Positions 1 through 6,485 of a DNA stretch of 11,964 nucleotides are shown in pieces (the stretch's first letter is position 1; every line of letters starts with the position of its first letter). The DNA comes from an uncultured Micrococcales bacterium (lineage in GTDB: Bacteria > Actinomycetota > Actinomycetes > Actinomycetales > Microbacteriaceae). Where the stretch lies: contig CAIKYE010000009.1 in assembly GCA_903831585.1 (NCBI GenBank), positions 1 through 11,964 of the forward strand, written 5' to 3'. Under the pieces are notes generated by a model. That model ran no database searches. It had not been told where the DNA came from and saw only the letters and a list, made by a program, of their open reading frames with translations. The translations under genes were made by a program, and so were the position numbers.

Positions 1-124
1 CAACGAAAACGACGTCACCAAGTTTTTCAGCCGCGTAGGCAGTGATACCAATCGTTGCCACATCGCCCTCAACCTTGAGCCACTCGTGTTCTTTTGTGTA
101 GTGAAGATCGGTTGGATTCGACAT
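1..124 (-). CDS. gcvH: Glycine cleavage system H protein, N-terminal part (cut by window edge)
   Basis: GcvH is the lipoyl-carrier protein of the glycine cleavage system; it shuttles the aminomethyl group between GcvP, GcvT and the lipoamide dehydrogenase. The 41 codons present start at an ATG and read [20 protein letters not shown], then a stretch with [16 protein letters not shown]. The 'YTKEHEWL' opening and 'GIT.YA...LGD.VFV' are typical of the GcvH N-terminus. The lipoylated lysine region lies beyond the left edge. The start is 6 bases downstream of the gcvT stop, so it is co-transcribed with gcvT. Only a weak GAG-type ribosome site precedes it, which suggests coupling to gcvT translation. 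The family identity is clear despite the truncation. Confidence 0.93.
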   Translation of the reverse strand, partial: MSNPTDLHYTKEHEWLKVEGDVATIGITAYAAEKLGDVVFV

Positions 125-130
125 GCTCGG

Positions 131-1222
131 CTAGTGCTCTCTCTTATAAAACGGCAATTTCACGATTTTGTAGGGCTCTAAATTACCCCGCACGTCAAGA
201 CTAATCGTGTCGCCCACGCCAAAATTCCCATCACGAATGTAGGCCATCGCTACCGGGTAGCCGAGGGTTGGTGACAGCGCGCCAGAGGTAACCACCCCGA
301 TGGTTTCGCCGGTCGACGGGTGCTTGAGCTCGTAATCGGCTCGGGCGGCGCGTTTTCCCTCACCGACGAGAGCGATGAGTCGCTCTCTCGGCTCGGCAAT
401 CTTTTCTAGGGCTTCGCGGCCGACGAAGTCGTGCCCCTCGTCGAAGCGAATGACTTTGGCGAGACCTGCGTCAATCGGGGTGTGATGTTCGTCGAGTTCG
501 TGACCGTAGAGCGGCATGCCAGCCTCGAGTCGCAGGGTGTCTCGGCAGGCTAGACCGGCGGCAATCAGACCGTTTTCGGCGCCTGCGCTGAGAATCTCGT
601 TCCAGACATGGGCCGCATTGTCGGCAGAAACCAGAACCTCGAAGCCGTCTTCGCCGGTGTAGCCGGTGCGGCAAAGGTAAGCGCTCGCGCCACAAACCTC
701 GGCCTCGGCAATCGAGTAATACTTGAGCTCGGCCAGGTTGGCAGCGGTGAGTTTTTGAAGAATGCCGGTGGCCTTTGGCCCCTGAATCGCGATCAGTGCC
801 CAATCGTCGCTCTGATCGTCGACGGTGACCGCAAAGCCAGCTTTGCGATTCTCAAGCGCACTGGCAACCGCGCTTCGGTTTGAGGCGTTCGCAATTATCA
901 AGAAGTTATCTGCTGCGAGTCGGTAGACAATCAGGTCGTCGATGATTCCGCCGACTTGGTCACAAATCATCGAGTACTTTGCTCGACCAATCGCAATCTC
1001 CGAGGCCATGCCAATTAGTGCGTAATCCAAGAACGCGGCCGCGTCATCCTCTGAAACAAAAATCTCTGCCATGTGCGAGATATCGAAAACTCCGGCGGCA
1101 TTGCGCACGGCGTGATGCTCGGCAAGGTCGCTGCTGTAACGAACCGGCATGTCCCAGCCACCAAAGTCGGTAAAGCTAGCTCCGAGTCTTACGTGCTCGC
1201 CGTGCAGAACTGTCTGAGCCAT
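131..1222 (-). CDS. gcvT: Glycine cleavage system T protein (aminomethyltransferase)
   Basis: GcvT transfers the methylene group from aminomethyl-lipoyl-GcvH to tetrahydrofolate, releasing ammonia and forming 5,10-methylene-THF in the cytoplasm. The 363-residue product (MAQTVLHGEHVRLGASF...) has the expected family length. Visible motifs are the N-terminal FGGWDMPVRY (20-29), the VFDISHMAE segment (45-53), the folate-site IDDLIVY (94-100), RTGYTGEDGFE in the middle, and the ACRDTLRLEAGMPLYGHEL segment followed by the C-terminal barrel with GVVTSGALSPTLG. The frame is open a further 72 codons upstream, but that part overlaps aguA and has no family similarity. The ATG at 1222 is preceded by AAGGAAG overlapping the aguA stop, giving an 8-base gap. 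It is followed by gcvH; gcvP is not in view. Confidence 0.96.
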   Translation of the reverse strand: MAQTVLHGEHVRLGASFTDFGGWDMPVRYSSDLAEHHAVRNAAGVFDISHMAEIFVSEDDAAAFLDYALIGMASEIAIGRAKYSMICDQVGGIIDDLIVYRLAADNFLIIANASNRSAVASALENRKAGFAVTVDDQSDDWALIAIQGPKATGILQKLTAANLAELKYYSIAEAEVCGASAYLCRTGYTGEDGFEVLVSADNAAHVWNEILSAGAENGLIAAGLACRDTLRLEAGMPLYGHELDEHHTPIDAGLAKVIRFDEGHDFVGREALEKIAEPRERLIALVGEGKRAARADYELKHPSTGETIGVVTSGALSPTLGYPVAMAYIRDGNFGVGDTISLDVRGNLEPYKIVKLPFYKREH

Positions 1223-1230
1223 TTGCTTCC

Positions 1231-2232
1231 TTAGTTTGATTCCGGTTGCTGTTGGGTTATGCAGTGAATTCCGCCACCGCGAGAAAATATTGGCCTGGCG
1301 TCGACGAGCACTACTTCGCGATTCGGGTAGCAAGATTCGAGAATCGCCTTGGCAACCTGATCGTTCTCGTCGTCGAAGGCGCAGAGAATAACGCCGCCGT
1401 TCACGAGGTAGTGATTGATATACGAATAGTCGACCCATCCGTGATTGTCTTTCAGGGTTTTGGGTGCCGGCACCGAAATCAATTCGAAACCACCGGCCTC
1501 CTCGAGAGTGCGCTTGACCTCGTGGCTCACCGAGAAGTCTGGGTGCTCTTGGTTGAGTTGATCGTGAAACAGAATTTTGCCACCGGGTGCGAAGCAGGCG
1601 ACTATGTCGATATGCCCACGGGTTCCGAACTCGTCGTAGTCACGGGTGAGACCTCGGCGAATCCAAATCGCTCGTTTGGTGCCGAGCTTCTCGTGAATCT
1701 CGGCCTCGACCTCTTCGCGGGTCCAAGTTGAGTTGCGACCCTCGCCCAACTGAACGGTCTCGGTCATCATTACGTTGCCTTCGCCATCAACATGGATGCC
1801 GCCGCCCTCGTTGATGAGCTTGCTCGAGATCGACTCGACCAATGCGAAATCGGCTATCTGATTGGCTACGTGCTGGTCCTTGGCCCAAATCGCCCAACTG
1901 GTGGCACCCCAGCCGTTGAACACCCAGTCGACGGCCGCTACCTTGCCAGAACTGTTCTTGACGAAGCTCGGGCCGGTGTCACGCAACCAGCCGTCATCGA
2001 GCGAGGCCTCAATCAGTTCGACTCGGTCGTCTAGTAGCACCTTTGCTGCTGCAACATCGTCTGGCTCAATCAGCATCTTTACTGGTTCGAAACGAACAAT
2101 CGCGTTTGCGACGGCGGCCCAGGCGGCAAAAGCCCTGTCGTTCTCGTTTGGGTCGTCTTCGTAATCTTTTGCCGGCCAGCCCATCCATGTGCATTCGTGC
2201 GGTTGCCACTCTGCGGGCATCACCCAACTCAT
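1231..2232 (-). CDS. aguA: Agmatine deiminase
   Basis: AguA hydrolyses agmatine to N-carbamoylputrescine and ammonia, the first step of the two-enzyme route from agmatine to putrescine. The 333-residue protein shows the agmatine deiminase family pattern: MPAEWQPHECTWMGWP (5-20), WLRDTGPSF with D85, EGGGIHVDGEGN with E142, TRGHIDIVACF with H207 and D209, YSYINHYLVNGG, and the C-terminal SRGGGIHCITQQQP carrying the nucleophile C324. The amidinotransferase-type catalytic set is thus complete. It is slightly shorter than the usual 340-370 residues. Its ATG overlaps the aguB stop by one base (TGATG), so translation is probably coupled. The TAA stop is directly followed by the gcvT ribosome site. 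It forms a pathway pair with aguB immediately upstream. Confidence 0.95.
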   Translation of the reverse strand: MSWVMPAEWQPHECTWMGWPAKDYEDDPNENDRAFAAWAAVANAIVRFEPVKMLIEPDDVAAAKVLLDDRVELIEASLDDGWLRDTGPSFVKNSSGKVAAVDWVFNGWGATSWAIWAKDQHVANQIADFALVESISSKLINEGGGIHVDGEGNVMMTETVQLGEGRNSTWTREEVEAEIHEKLGTKRAIWIRRGLTRDYDEFGTRGHIDIVACFAPGGKILFHDQLNQEHPDFSVSHEVKRTLEEAGGFELISVPAPKTLKDNHGWVDYSYINHYLVNGGVILCAFDDENDQVAKAILESCYPNREVVLVDARPIFSRGGGIHCITQQQPESN

Positions 2233-3230
2233 CAGTATGAAACTCCGGCTATGCCGCCGTCTTCGCCGTCACCGTTCTCGGTGCGAGCGTTTGTGACCGG
2301 TTCGACCAGCATGTCGTAGGTGTCTGGGCGGCGAGTAGCCAAAAACGGAAACAGGTCGAGCCAATCTCGACGCTGATCGAGATCTAGATCTGCAACCAAA
2401 ACTTCATCGCCTTCGCGAGCAGCCTGCGCAAGAACTCGCCCGTAAGGGTCGCAGATGAAACTGCTTCCATAGAAAGTTATCGAGCCCTCGTTGCCGTAGC
2501 GATTCGGAACAACCATGAAGGTTCCGTTTGCAATCGCGTTTCCAACAATCACCTGTCGCCAGAGTGGTTCGGTATCGAAATCGGGATGATCTGGTTCGCT
2601 GCCGATTGCGGTCGGATAGGCAAGCACCTCTGCACCGCGCAGCGAATAGTTGCGAACAACTTCTGCGAACCACTCATCCCAGCAGGTAGGCAAACCGATT
2701 TGCGCAATTGTGCCATCAAAGTCAAATTCATAAACCGGATACGGCTCGCCGTCGCTCGGCCCCTGCGCAAAGTATTGATCTTCGTAATAACCGGCTGTCA
2801 CCGGGATGTGAAGTTTCGGAGTGCGAGAAACTATTCGACCGGCCGGGTCGACGACAATCGCAACATTAAGCCCGCGCCCATCTTGCATCGGCTGGTGCTC
2901 GTATAGCGAGATGTGCACGAACAAGTTGTTCTCGGCCGCTGCCTTGGCGGCAAATCGATAGGTCGGGCCGACATCGAGTGATTCGGCAAGAGAGTTGGGG
3001 GTGAAGTCGGGTTTGGTGTCTGCCATGTATCGGCTAAGGGTTAGCTCTGGTAAGAACACGATTTTGGCCCCTGCCTTGGCTGCGGCGGCAATGCCCTCGG
3101 CCAAGACGCCAAGGTGTTCGGCTTCGTCGGCATGCCATTTGGTTTGAACCAGAGCGACGCGCAGCGGCTGGCGTTCGGCCGGTTTGACCCGACTCAGGCT
3201 CGGCAGTGCTGCGGCAACGGTTAGCTTCAC
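2232..3230 (-). CDS. aguB: N-carbamoylputrescine amidase (nitrilase superfamily)
   Basis: AguB hydrolyses N-carbamoylputrescine to putrescine, CO2 and ammonia, the step after AguA. The 332-residue protein is a carbon-nitrogen hydrolase with the Glu-Lys-Cys triad in order: E62 in FLPELTLSRY, K139 in RTPKLHIP, and C183 in LPTCWDEWF. It also has AguB-like blocks: YPTAIGSEP (205-213), the GNAIANG / VPNRYGNEG region, FYGSSFICDPYGRVLA, and a C-terminal RRDWLDLFPFLATRRPDTYD. The start is a GTG three bases after the decarboxylase stop. The first ~22 residues are a short extension before the usual LRVALVQ strand, and no better internal start is visible. The general nitrilase family includes many amidases, but the fused-stop pairing with aguA strongly favours this substrate. 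Confidence 0.93.
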   Translation of the reverse strand: MKLTVAAALPSLSRVKPAERQPLRVALVQTKWHADEAEHLGVLAEGIAAAAKAGAKIVFLPELTLSRYMADTKPDFTPNSLAESLDVGPTYRFAAKAAAENNLFVHISLYEHQPMQDGRGLNVAIVVDPAGRIVSRTPKLHIPVTAGYYEDQYFAQGPSDGEPYPVYEFDFDGTIAQIGLPTCWDEWFAEVVRNYSLRGAEVLAYPTAIGSEPDHPDFDTEPLWRQVIVGNAIANGTFMVVPNRYGNEGSITFYGSSFICDPYGRVLAQAAREGDEVLVADLDLDQRRDWLDLFPFLATRRPDTYDMLVEPVTNARTENGDGEDGGIAGVSY

Positions 3231-3233
3231 GGG

Positions 3234-4604
3234 CTAGTCCCTGTCAATTCGGTCGAGAATTTCACGGATGGTCTCGATCGTGGTGGTTGGGTTCACGATT
3301 GCGAACCTCAGGTTTGGCTCGCCCGCGTGAGAGCTCGGCACCACGAATGCGATCTGGTCTTCGAGCAGTTTCGCGCTCCACCGGTCGTAGTCTGCCTGCT
3401 TCCAGTTCTTCTTTTTGAAAACCACGACGCTAAGCATTGGTTCTCGAACTAGCTCGAGATCGTCGCGTTGGCGAATCAGCTCTGCCGCCTCGCGAGCCAG
3501 CTGGCAGTTGGTTTCAACCGCCTCACGATATGCGGCAACGCCGTGGGTCGCGAGCGAAAACCAAAGCGGCAGTCCACGTGGACGACGCGTGAGGTTGATT
3601 GCGTAGTCGCTGGGATTCCACTCGCCAGATTCGGTGAGCGTCTCGAGATACTCGCCGTGCTGGGTGTGAGCGAGCCTGGCAATTTCTGGATTTCGGTAAA
3701 CCAAAGCGCAAGCATCGAAGGGAGCGAATAGCCACTTGTGTGGGTCGACAATAAAGCTGTCTGCCAGCTCGACCCCGGCAAAGAGTTTGCGCGTGCTCGG
3801 AGCCAGAATTCCGGCCAATCCATATGCGCCATCAACGTGAAACCAAATCTGATTTTGTTTTGCAACTTGACCGACTTCATCGAGGCGATCGACTATTCCA
3901 AAATTTGTGGTTCCCGAAGTTGCAACGATTGCAAAGACATCAACGTCCTTGGAATTGCTAAGAGCCTGCTCAACTGCTTCGCCGGTAAGTTGACCTTCGG
4001 CGTTGACCTTCGCTGCGATTATGTCAACATCCATGACACGCGCAGCGTTCTTTAAGCTCGAGTGCGCCTCGCTACTGCAGATAAATGCCCAGCGCGATGA
4101 CTTTCGGCCACCGTTCTTCTCGGCGTAAAAACGTGCGGCGACAAGAGCCGAAAGGTTTCCAATAGTGCCGCCCTGCACAAAGACTCCACCGGCTGATTTC
4201 GGCAATCCGGTTTCGCGAACCAGCCACTCGATCACCTGGTTCTCGGCGTAAACCGCACCGGCGCCTTCCATCCATGAGCCGCCATAGATTGCCGAGGCAG
4301 AAACGATCAGGTCGAACAGTTTGGATGCTTCGGTCGGTGCCGAGGGAATGAACGAGAGGTAACCCGGGTGATCTGTGCTGATGGTCGAGGGTGCCAAGAC
4401 TTCACCAAAGAGGGTTAGGGCTGCGCTGCCGCCCATGCCCGATTCAGAAATGGTTTGGCCGGCAAGTGTTTGAAGTTCAGCCTCGGCTTTTGGCGAATCT
4501 AGGGGAGGGGGCGAGTAACTGAGTCTCGTTCTGGCGTATTCAAATACCGCTTCACGCAGGTCTCCGGTGACCTCGTGCATCTTTGCACTCTCTGGCGTGG
4601 GCAA
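3234..4604 (-). CDS. PLP-dependent group II decarboxylase, substrate uncertain (candidate arginine decarboxylase by context)
   Basis: This is an aspartate-aminotransferase-fold amino acid decarboxylase of the group II type (glutamate, aromatic, histidine, diaminobutyrate and related enzymes). Numbered from the TTG start (456 residues), the signs are DHPGYLSFIPSAP (78-90), the SEAHSS block with the ring-stacking H181, HVDGAYG with the PLP-nitrogen-binding D258, and VDPHKWLFAPFDAC with the PLP Schiff-base K290. All cofactor residues are present, so the enzyme should be active. The TTG at 4604 has an AAGGAA ribosome site 6 bases upstream; an ATG at 4580 is a weaker alternative (448 residues). 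The stop is three bases before aguB, so it is the upstream partner of aguB-aguA. Known arginine decarboxylases belong to other fold types, so arginine is an inference from context; aromatic amino acids or diaminobutyrate remain possible. Confidence 0.9.
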   Translation of the reverse strand: MPTPESAKMHEVTGDLREAVFEYARTRLSYSPPPLDSPKAEAELQTLAGQTISESGMGGSAALTLFGEVLAPSTISTDHPGYLSFIPSAPTEASKLFDLIVSASAIYGGSWMEGAGAVYAENQVIEWLVRETGLPKSAGGVFVQGGTIGNLSALVAARFYAEKNGGRKSSRWAFICSSEAHSSLKNAARVMDVDIIAAKVNAEGQLTGEAVEQALSNSKDVDVFAIVATSGTTNFGIVDRLDEVGQVAKQNQIWFHVDGAYGLAGILAPSTRKLFAGVELADSFIVDPHKWLFAPFDACALVYRNPEIARLAHTQHGEYLETLTESGEWNPSDYAINLTRRPRGLPLWFSLATHGVAAYREAVETNCQLAREAAELIRQRDDLELVREPMLSVVVFKKKNWKQADYDRWSAKLLEDQIAFVVPSSHAGEPNLRFAIVNPTTTIETIREILDRIDRD

Positions 4605-4610
4605 TGCGGT

Positions 4611-4616
4611 TTCCTT
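4611..4616 (-). promoter_or_regulatory. Shine-Dalgarno deciding a TTG start
   Basis: AAGGAA on the minus strand lies 6 bases before the TTG at 4604. The in-frame ATG at 4580 has only a GAGAG-like site. This is the reason for choosing the TTG as the decarboxylase start. Confidence 0.6.
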
Positions 4617-4636
4617 CGCTAATCGGCTTGATTTAG

Positions 4637-4642
4637 AGCCTA
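4637..4642 (-). promoter_or_regulatory. Possible internal promoter -10 (TAGGCT) before the decarboxylase
   Basis: In the 47-base gap between the small membrane protein and the decarboxylase, the minus strand carries TAGGCT, a TANNNT-type -10 box identical to the hexamers in the 5839-5860 spacer. It would place a transcript start about 25 bases before the TTG, leaving room for the AAGGAA ribosome site. No convincing -35 was found. It could let the polyamine/glycine genes be expressed apart from the transporter. Confidence 0.3.
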
Positions 4643-4651
4643 GCCGAAGGG

Positions 4652-4888
4652 CTATCGAGCTTTTTTCATGGCCCTTTTGGTTAGCGAGATGCCAAAGCCG
4701 AAGGCGCTCAATGCCAAGAGTCCCCAGAACAGGTAACCCTGTTGTTGGGCTATGGCCTCGCAAGATGTCCAACCCTCAGCCTGAGCCGACTCAACGCAAT
4801 TGCTTGGGTTCAAAAACCCAATAACAGAAGCAAGTGCCGCTACGACCGAAACCGTGGCGATCATCGCCCAGCTGTTGTTCTTAATCAT
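4652..4888 (-). CDS. Small two-helix membrane protein, unknown function
   Basis: I do not recognise this 78-residue protein. Its hydropathy indicates two membrane segments, about residues 8-26 (WAMIATVSVVAALASVIGFL) and 51-69 (GYLFWGLLALSAFGFGISL), with a basic C-terminal tail (TKRAMKKAR) that should be cytoplasmic. The 25-residue loop between them would then be outside and contains two cysteines, C31 and C43, which could form a disulfide. The start codon overlaps the transporter stop as ATGA, a strong sign of real translation and coupling. It may be an accessory subunit of the transporter or simply a co-expressed small membrane protein; the sequence does not decide this. Confidence 0.75.
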   Translation of the reverse strand: MIKNNSWAMIATVSVVAALASVIGFLNPSNCVESAQAEGWTSCEAIAQQQGYLFWGLLALSAFGFGISLTKRAMKKAR

Positions 4889-5838
4889 TTGTCTCTCTCA
4901 GTTCTAGTGTTGCCAATACTATTCCTTGCCGTTTGTGCCACAACTATTCCGATAATTACCAGTACTCCACCGATTGCCTGCGACAAGTCAATCAATTGGC
5001 TCAACCAGAGAAAGCCAAAGATAAATGCAAAGACAGTTTCTGAGGTGCTCGCGATTCCGACAGCGCTCGCAGATAGATGACGCATTGCCAAAAATGTCAG
5101 CAACATAGGAATGAATGAACCAAACAGCATCACAAAGACAAGCAACGCCCAGGTTGGCAGATTGATTGCACCTAGGTTTTCGGTGAGGTTCAGCGTCTTC
5201 GAGAAATCAATCGGACTAACGGACTGAAAGCTCATAGTGATTGCCCAGAAGAGGCTCGCCGCAGAGAACGCATAAAACATAGTAGAGAGTGCATCGCGTT
5301 TTCTCTGCACCCGTTCACCCATGATGAAGTAAGCGCTCAAAAACACCGCCGCCATGAAGGCATAGGTGACACCAACCGGGTTGAGTCCGGTCGACCAGGG
5401 CTTCGCTACTATGGCTAACCCACCGAGCACTAGCGCCACGGCAATCCAGATCCGGCCGCGCACCTTTTCTTTGAAGAGCACATAAGTAGCAATTGGAACA
5501 ATCACGATTGCGGTGTATTCGATGAGCAGAGCAACACCGACCTGGAGGTTCGCGACTGCGTTGCTGTATGCCCATTGCATCAAGCCGACGCCAACCACAC
5601 CAAAGACAGCAAAGAAAGGAACCTCACGAAGAGTTAGTTTGAACGCCCGAGGTTTAGACAGCGCCAGGGCGAGGCCCGCCAAAACTGCAACGGCGGCAGA
5701 TCGCAACAGCGTGAGCTGTTCAGCCGAGATTCCGCTGTCGATCAGAACCTTTGTCGTGCTTGCATTTAGGCCGAATAGCAGCGAGCTTGTGATGGCCAAA
5801 ATCACTCCGAGAGTGGGGTGCTTGCGATTTTGACTCAT
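4885..5838 (-). CDS. EamA/DMT-family transporter (drug/metabolite superfamily)
   Basis: This 317-residue integral membrane protein has the ten-helix architecture of EamA permeases, built from two five-helix repeats. It opens LGVILAITSSLLFGLNASTTKVLIDSG, an EamA-type first helix, and carries family features such as LLRSAAVAVLAGLALAL, MQWAYSNAVANLQVGVALLIEYTAIVIVPI and the second-repeat FLAMRHLSASAVGIASTSETVFAFIFGFLWL followed by a last helix and a short tail. Such proteins export or import small metabolites including amino acids, amines and drugs; the substrate cannot be read from sequence. It is the first gene of the minus-strand run ending in aguB-aguA-gcvT. The ATG at 5838 has no ribosome site and lies 6 bases after a TAGGCT box, suggesting a leaderless mRNA. 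Confidence 0.92.
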   Translation of the reverse strand: MSQNRKHPTLGVILAITSSLLFGLNASTTKVLIDSGISAEQLTLLRSAAVAVLAGLALALSKPRAFKLTLREVPFFAVFGVVGVGLMQWAYSNAVANLQVGVALLIEYTAIVIVPIATYVLFKEKVRGRIWIAVALVLGGLAIVAKPWSTGLNPVGVTYAFMAAVFLSAYFIMGERVQRKRDALSTMFYAFSAASLFWAITMSFQSVSPIDFSKTLNLTENLGAINLPTWALLVFVMLFGSFIPMLLTFLAMRHLSASAVGIASTSETVFAFIFGFLWLSQLIDLSQAIGGVLVIIGIVVAQTARNSIGNTRTERDK

Positions 5839-5844
5839 TCGAAA

Positions 5845-5854
5845 AGCCTAGGCT
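5845..5854. promoter_or_regulatory. Symmetric divergent promoter: palindrome AGCCTAGGCT
   Basis: The 22-base gap between the divergent transporter and msrA genes contains the perfect 10-base palindrome AGCCTAGGCT. Each strand reads TAGGCT, a TANNNT-type -10, followed by exactly six bases and then the ATG. The two starts (5838 and 5861) are symmetric about the centre of the palindrome. Neither gene has a Shine-Dalgarno sequence, so two leaderless transcripts are the simplest reading. A TTGACT at 5830-5835 is only 13 bases from the plus-strand -10, too close for a normal -35. The palindrome could also be an operator. Confidence 0.5.
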
Positions 5855-5860
5855 AGTCAA

Positions 5861-6382
5861 ATGAATAGTTTTGTTTTGGGCGGCGGTTGCTTCTGGTGTC
5901 TCGACAGCACCTACATGCAATTTAAGGGTGTTGACGATGTCGAAGTTGGATACATGGGTGGCGCATCGTCTAACCCAAGCTACGAGCAGGTGTGCGCCGG
6001 AAACACCGGGCACGTCGAGGTGGCAAAGGTAATTTTCGATGAGTCGATTGTGCCTGCCGAAGTTATTCTCGACATGTTTTTTACTCTGCACGATCCAACC
6101 CAATTGAATCGTCAGGGCAACGATATCGGTAGCCAATATCGCTCGGCAATGTTTTATGAGAACGACGAACAGCGCACTTTGTTTGAAGCCGCTCGTGATC
6201 GTGCAATGGAATTGTGGGGGCCGGCGATTGTTACCGAAATAGTTCCTGTCGAAACTTTCTGGATGGGTGAGGAATATCACCAAGACTTCTTCGAAAAGAA
6301 TCCGAACCAGGGCTACTGTAACGCGGTAGTCGCGCCGAAAATGGCCAAGGTGCGAGCTAAGTTCACCGAGTTTCTTCGATAA
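5861..6382 (+). CDS. msrA: Peptide methionine (S)-S-oxide reductase MsrA
   Basis: MsrA reduces the S-epimer of methionine sulfoxide, free or in proteins, repairing oxidative damage in the cytoplasm with electrons from thioredoxin. The 173-residue protein has the expected length. The catalytic motif GGGCFWC places the nucleophile at C10; other family blocks are GYMGG (30-34), HVEVAKVIFD (51-60), HDPTQLNRQGNDIGSQYRSA (77-96) and EEYHQDFF (137-144). The late C153 in NQGYCNAVV fits a resolving cysteine. It begins with an ATG six bases after a TAGGCT box and without a ribosome site. It is divergent from the transporter and 103 bases before ssb in the same direction. Confidence 0.97.
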   Translation: MNSFVLGGGCFWCLDSTYMQFKGVDDVEVGYMGGASSNPSYEQVCAGNTGHVEVAKVIFDESIVPAEVILDMFFTLHDPTQLNRQGNDIGSQYRSAMFYENDEQRTLFEAARDRAMELWGPAIVTEIVPVETFWMGEEYHQDFFEKNPNQGYCNAVVAPKMAKVRAKFTEFLR

Positions 6383-6390
6383 CAAAAAAC

Positions 6391-6399
6391 TTATCCACA
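6391..6399 (+). promoter_or_regulatory. Perfect DnaA box TTATCCACA
   Basis: The nine bases match the DnaA consensus TTATNCACA exactly. The box stands alone, 9 bases after the msrA stop and about 95 bases before the ssb start. No cluster of boxes or AT-rich unwinding region is present, so this is not an origin; it could be a DnaA-regulated promoter or a titration site, or chance. Confidence 0.45.
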
Positions 6400-6440
6400 G
6401 ATTTCATTTCAGCAACCCACGGATGGGGGCTCTGAGCCAA

Positions 6441-6476
6441 TCTCTATTTAGCGATCGTGTGATCGTTCAATAGAGA
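6441..6476 (+). promoter_or_regulatory. Long hairpin overlapping the ssb ribosome binding site
   Basis: TCTCTATT (6441-6448) is perfectly complementary to AATAGAGA (6469-6476). After one T/C mismatch the pairing continues with AGCGATC against GATCGTT (one G-U pair) around a GTGT loop: 15 pairs in 16 positions. The 3' arm includes the first four bases of the ssb Shine-Dalgarno GAGAGG (6473-6478). In mRNA it would hide the ribosome site; as DNA it could be a dyad operator. No T-run follows, so it is not a typical terminator. Confidence 0.55.
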
Positions 6477-6478
6477 GG
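6473..6478 (+). promoter_or_regulatory. Shine-Dalgarno for the TTG start of ssb
   Basis: GAGAGG lies 7 bases before the TTG at 6486 and fixes that unusual start. Part of it is inside the preceding hairpin stem. Confidence 0.65.
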
Positions 6479-6485
6479 TAAAAAG

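Noticed and set aside
1223..1438. A 72-codon N-terminal extension of the gcvT frame
   Set aside because: It overlaps aguA, is arginine-rich and low in family similarity; the ATG at 1222 has a good ribosome site and gives the normal GcvT length.
1246..1731. A 161-codon plus-strand frame opposite aguA
   Set aside because: It is a shadow of the aguA frame; aguA motifs span the same bases and no independent start signal or recognisable protein is present.
4605..4772. Upstream extension of the decarboxylase frame to the ATG at 4772
   Set aside because: It runs through the small membrane protein gene and does not resemble the family; the TTG at 4604 with AAGGAA is better supported.
5720..6385. 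A 221-codon frame on the minus strand antisense to msrA and crossing into the transporter gene
   Set aside because: msrA on the plus strand is unmistakable with all catalytic residues; the antisense translation has no domain-like pattern and is explained by codon bias leaving the opposite frame open.
6428..6438. Palindrome GGCTCTGAGCC upstream of ssb
   Set aside because: Its arms are only five bases with a one-base centre, too tight for an RNA hairpin and too short to claim as an operator without conservation data.
6391..6485. Replication origin, suggested by the DnaA box
   Set aside because: Only one box is present, no AT-rich unwinding element, and dnaA, dnaN or gyrase genes are not nearby.
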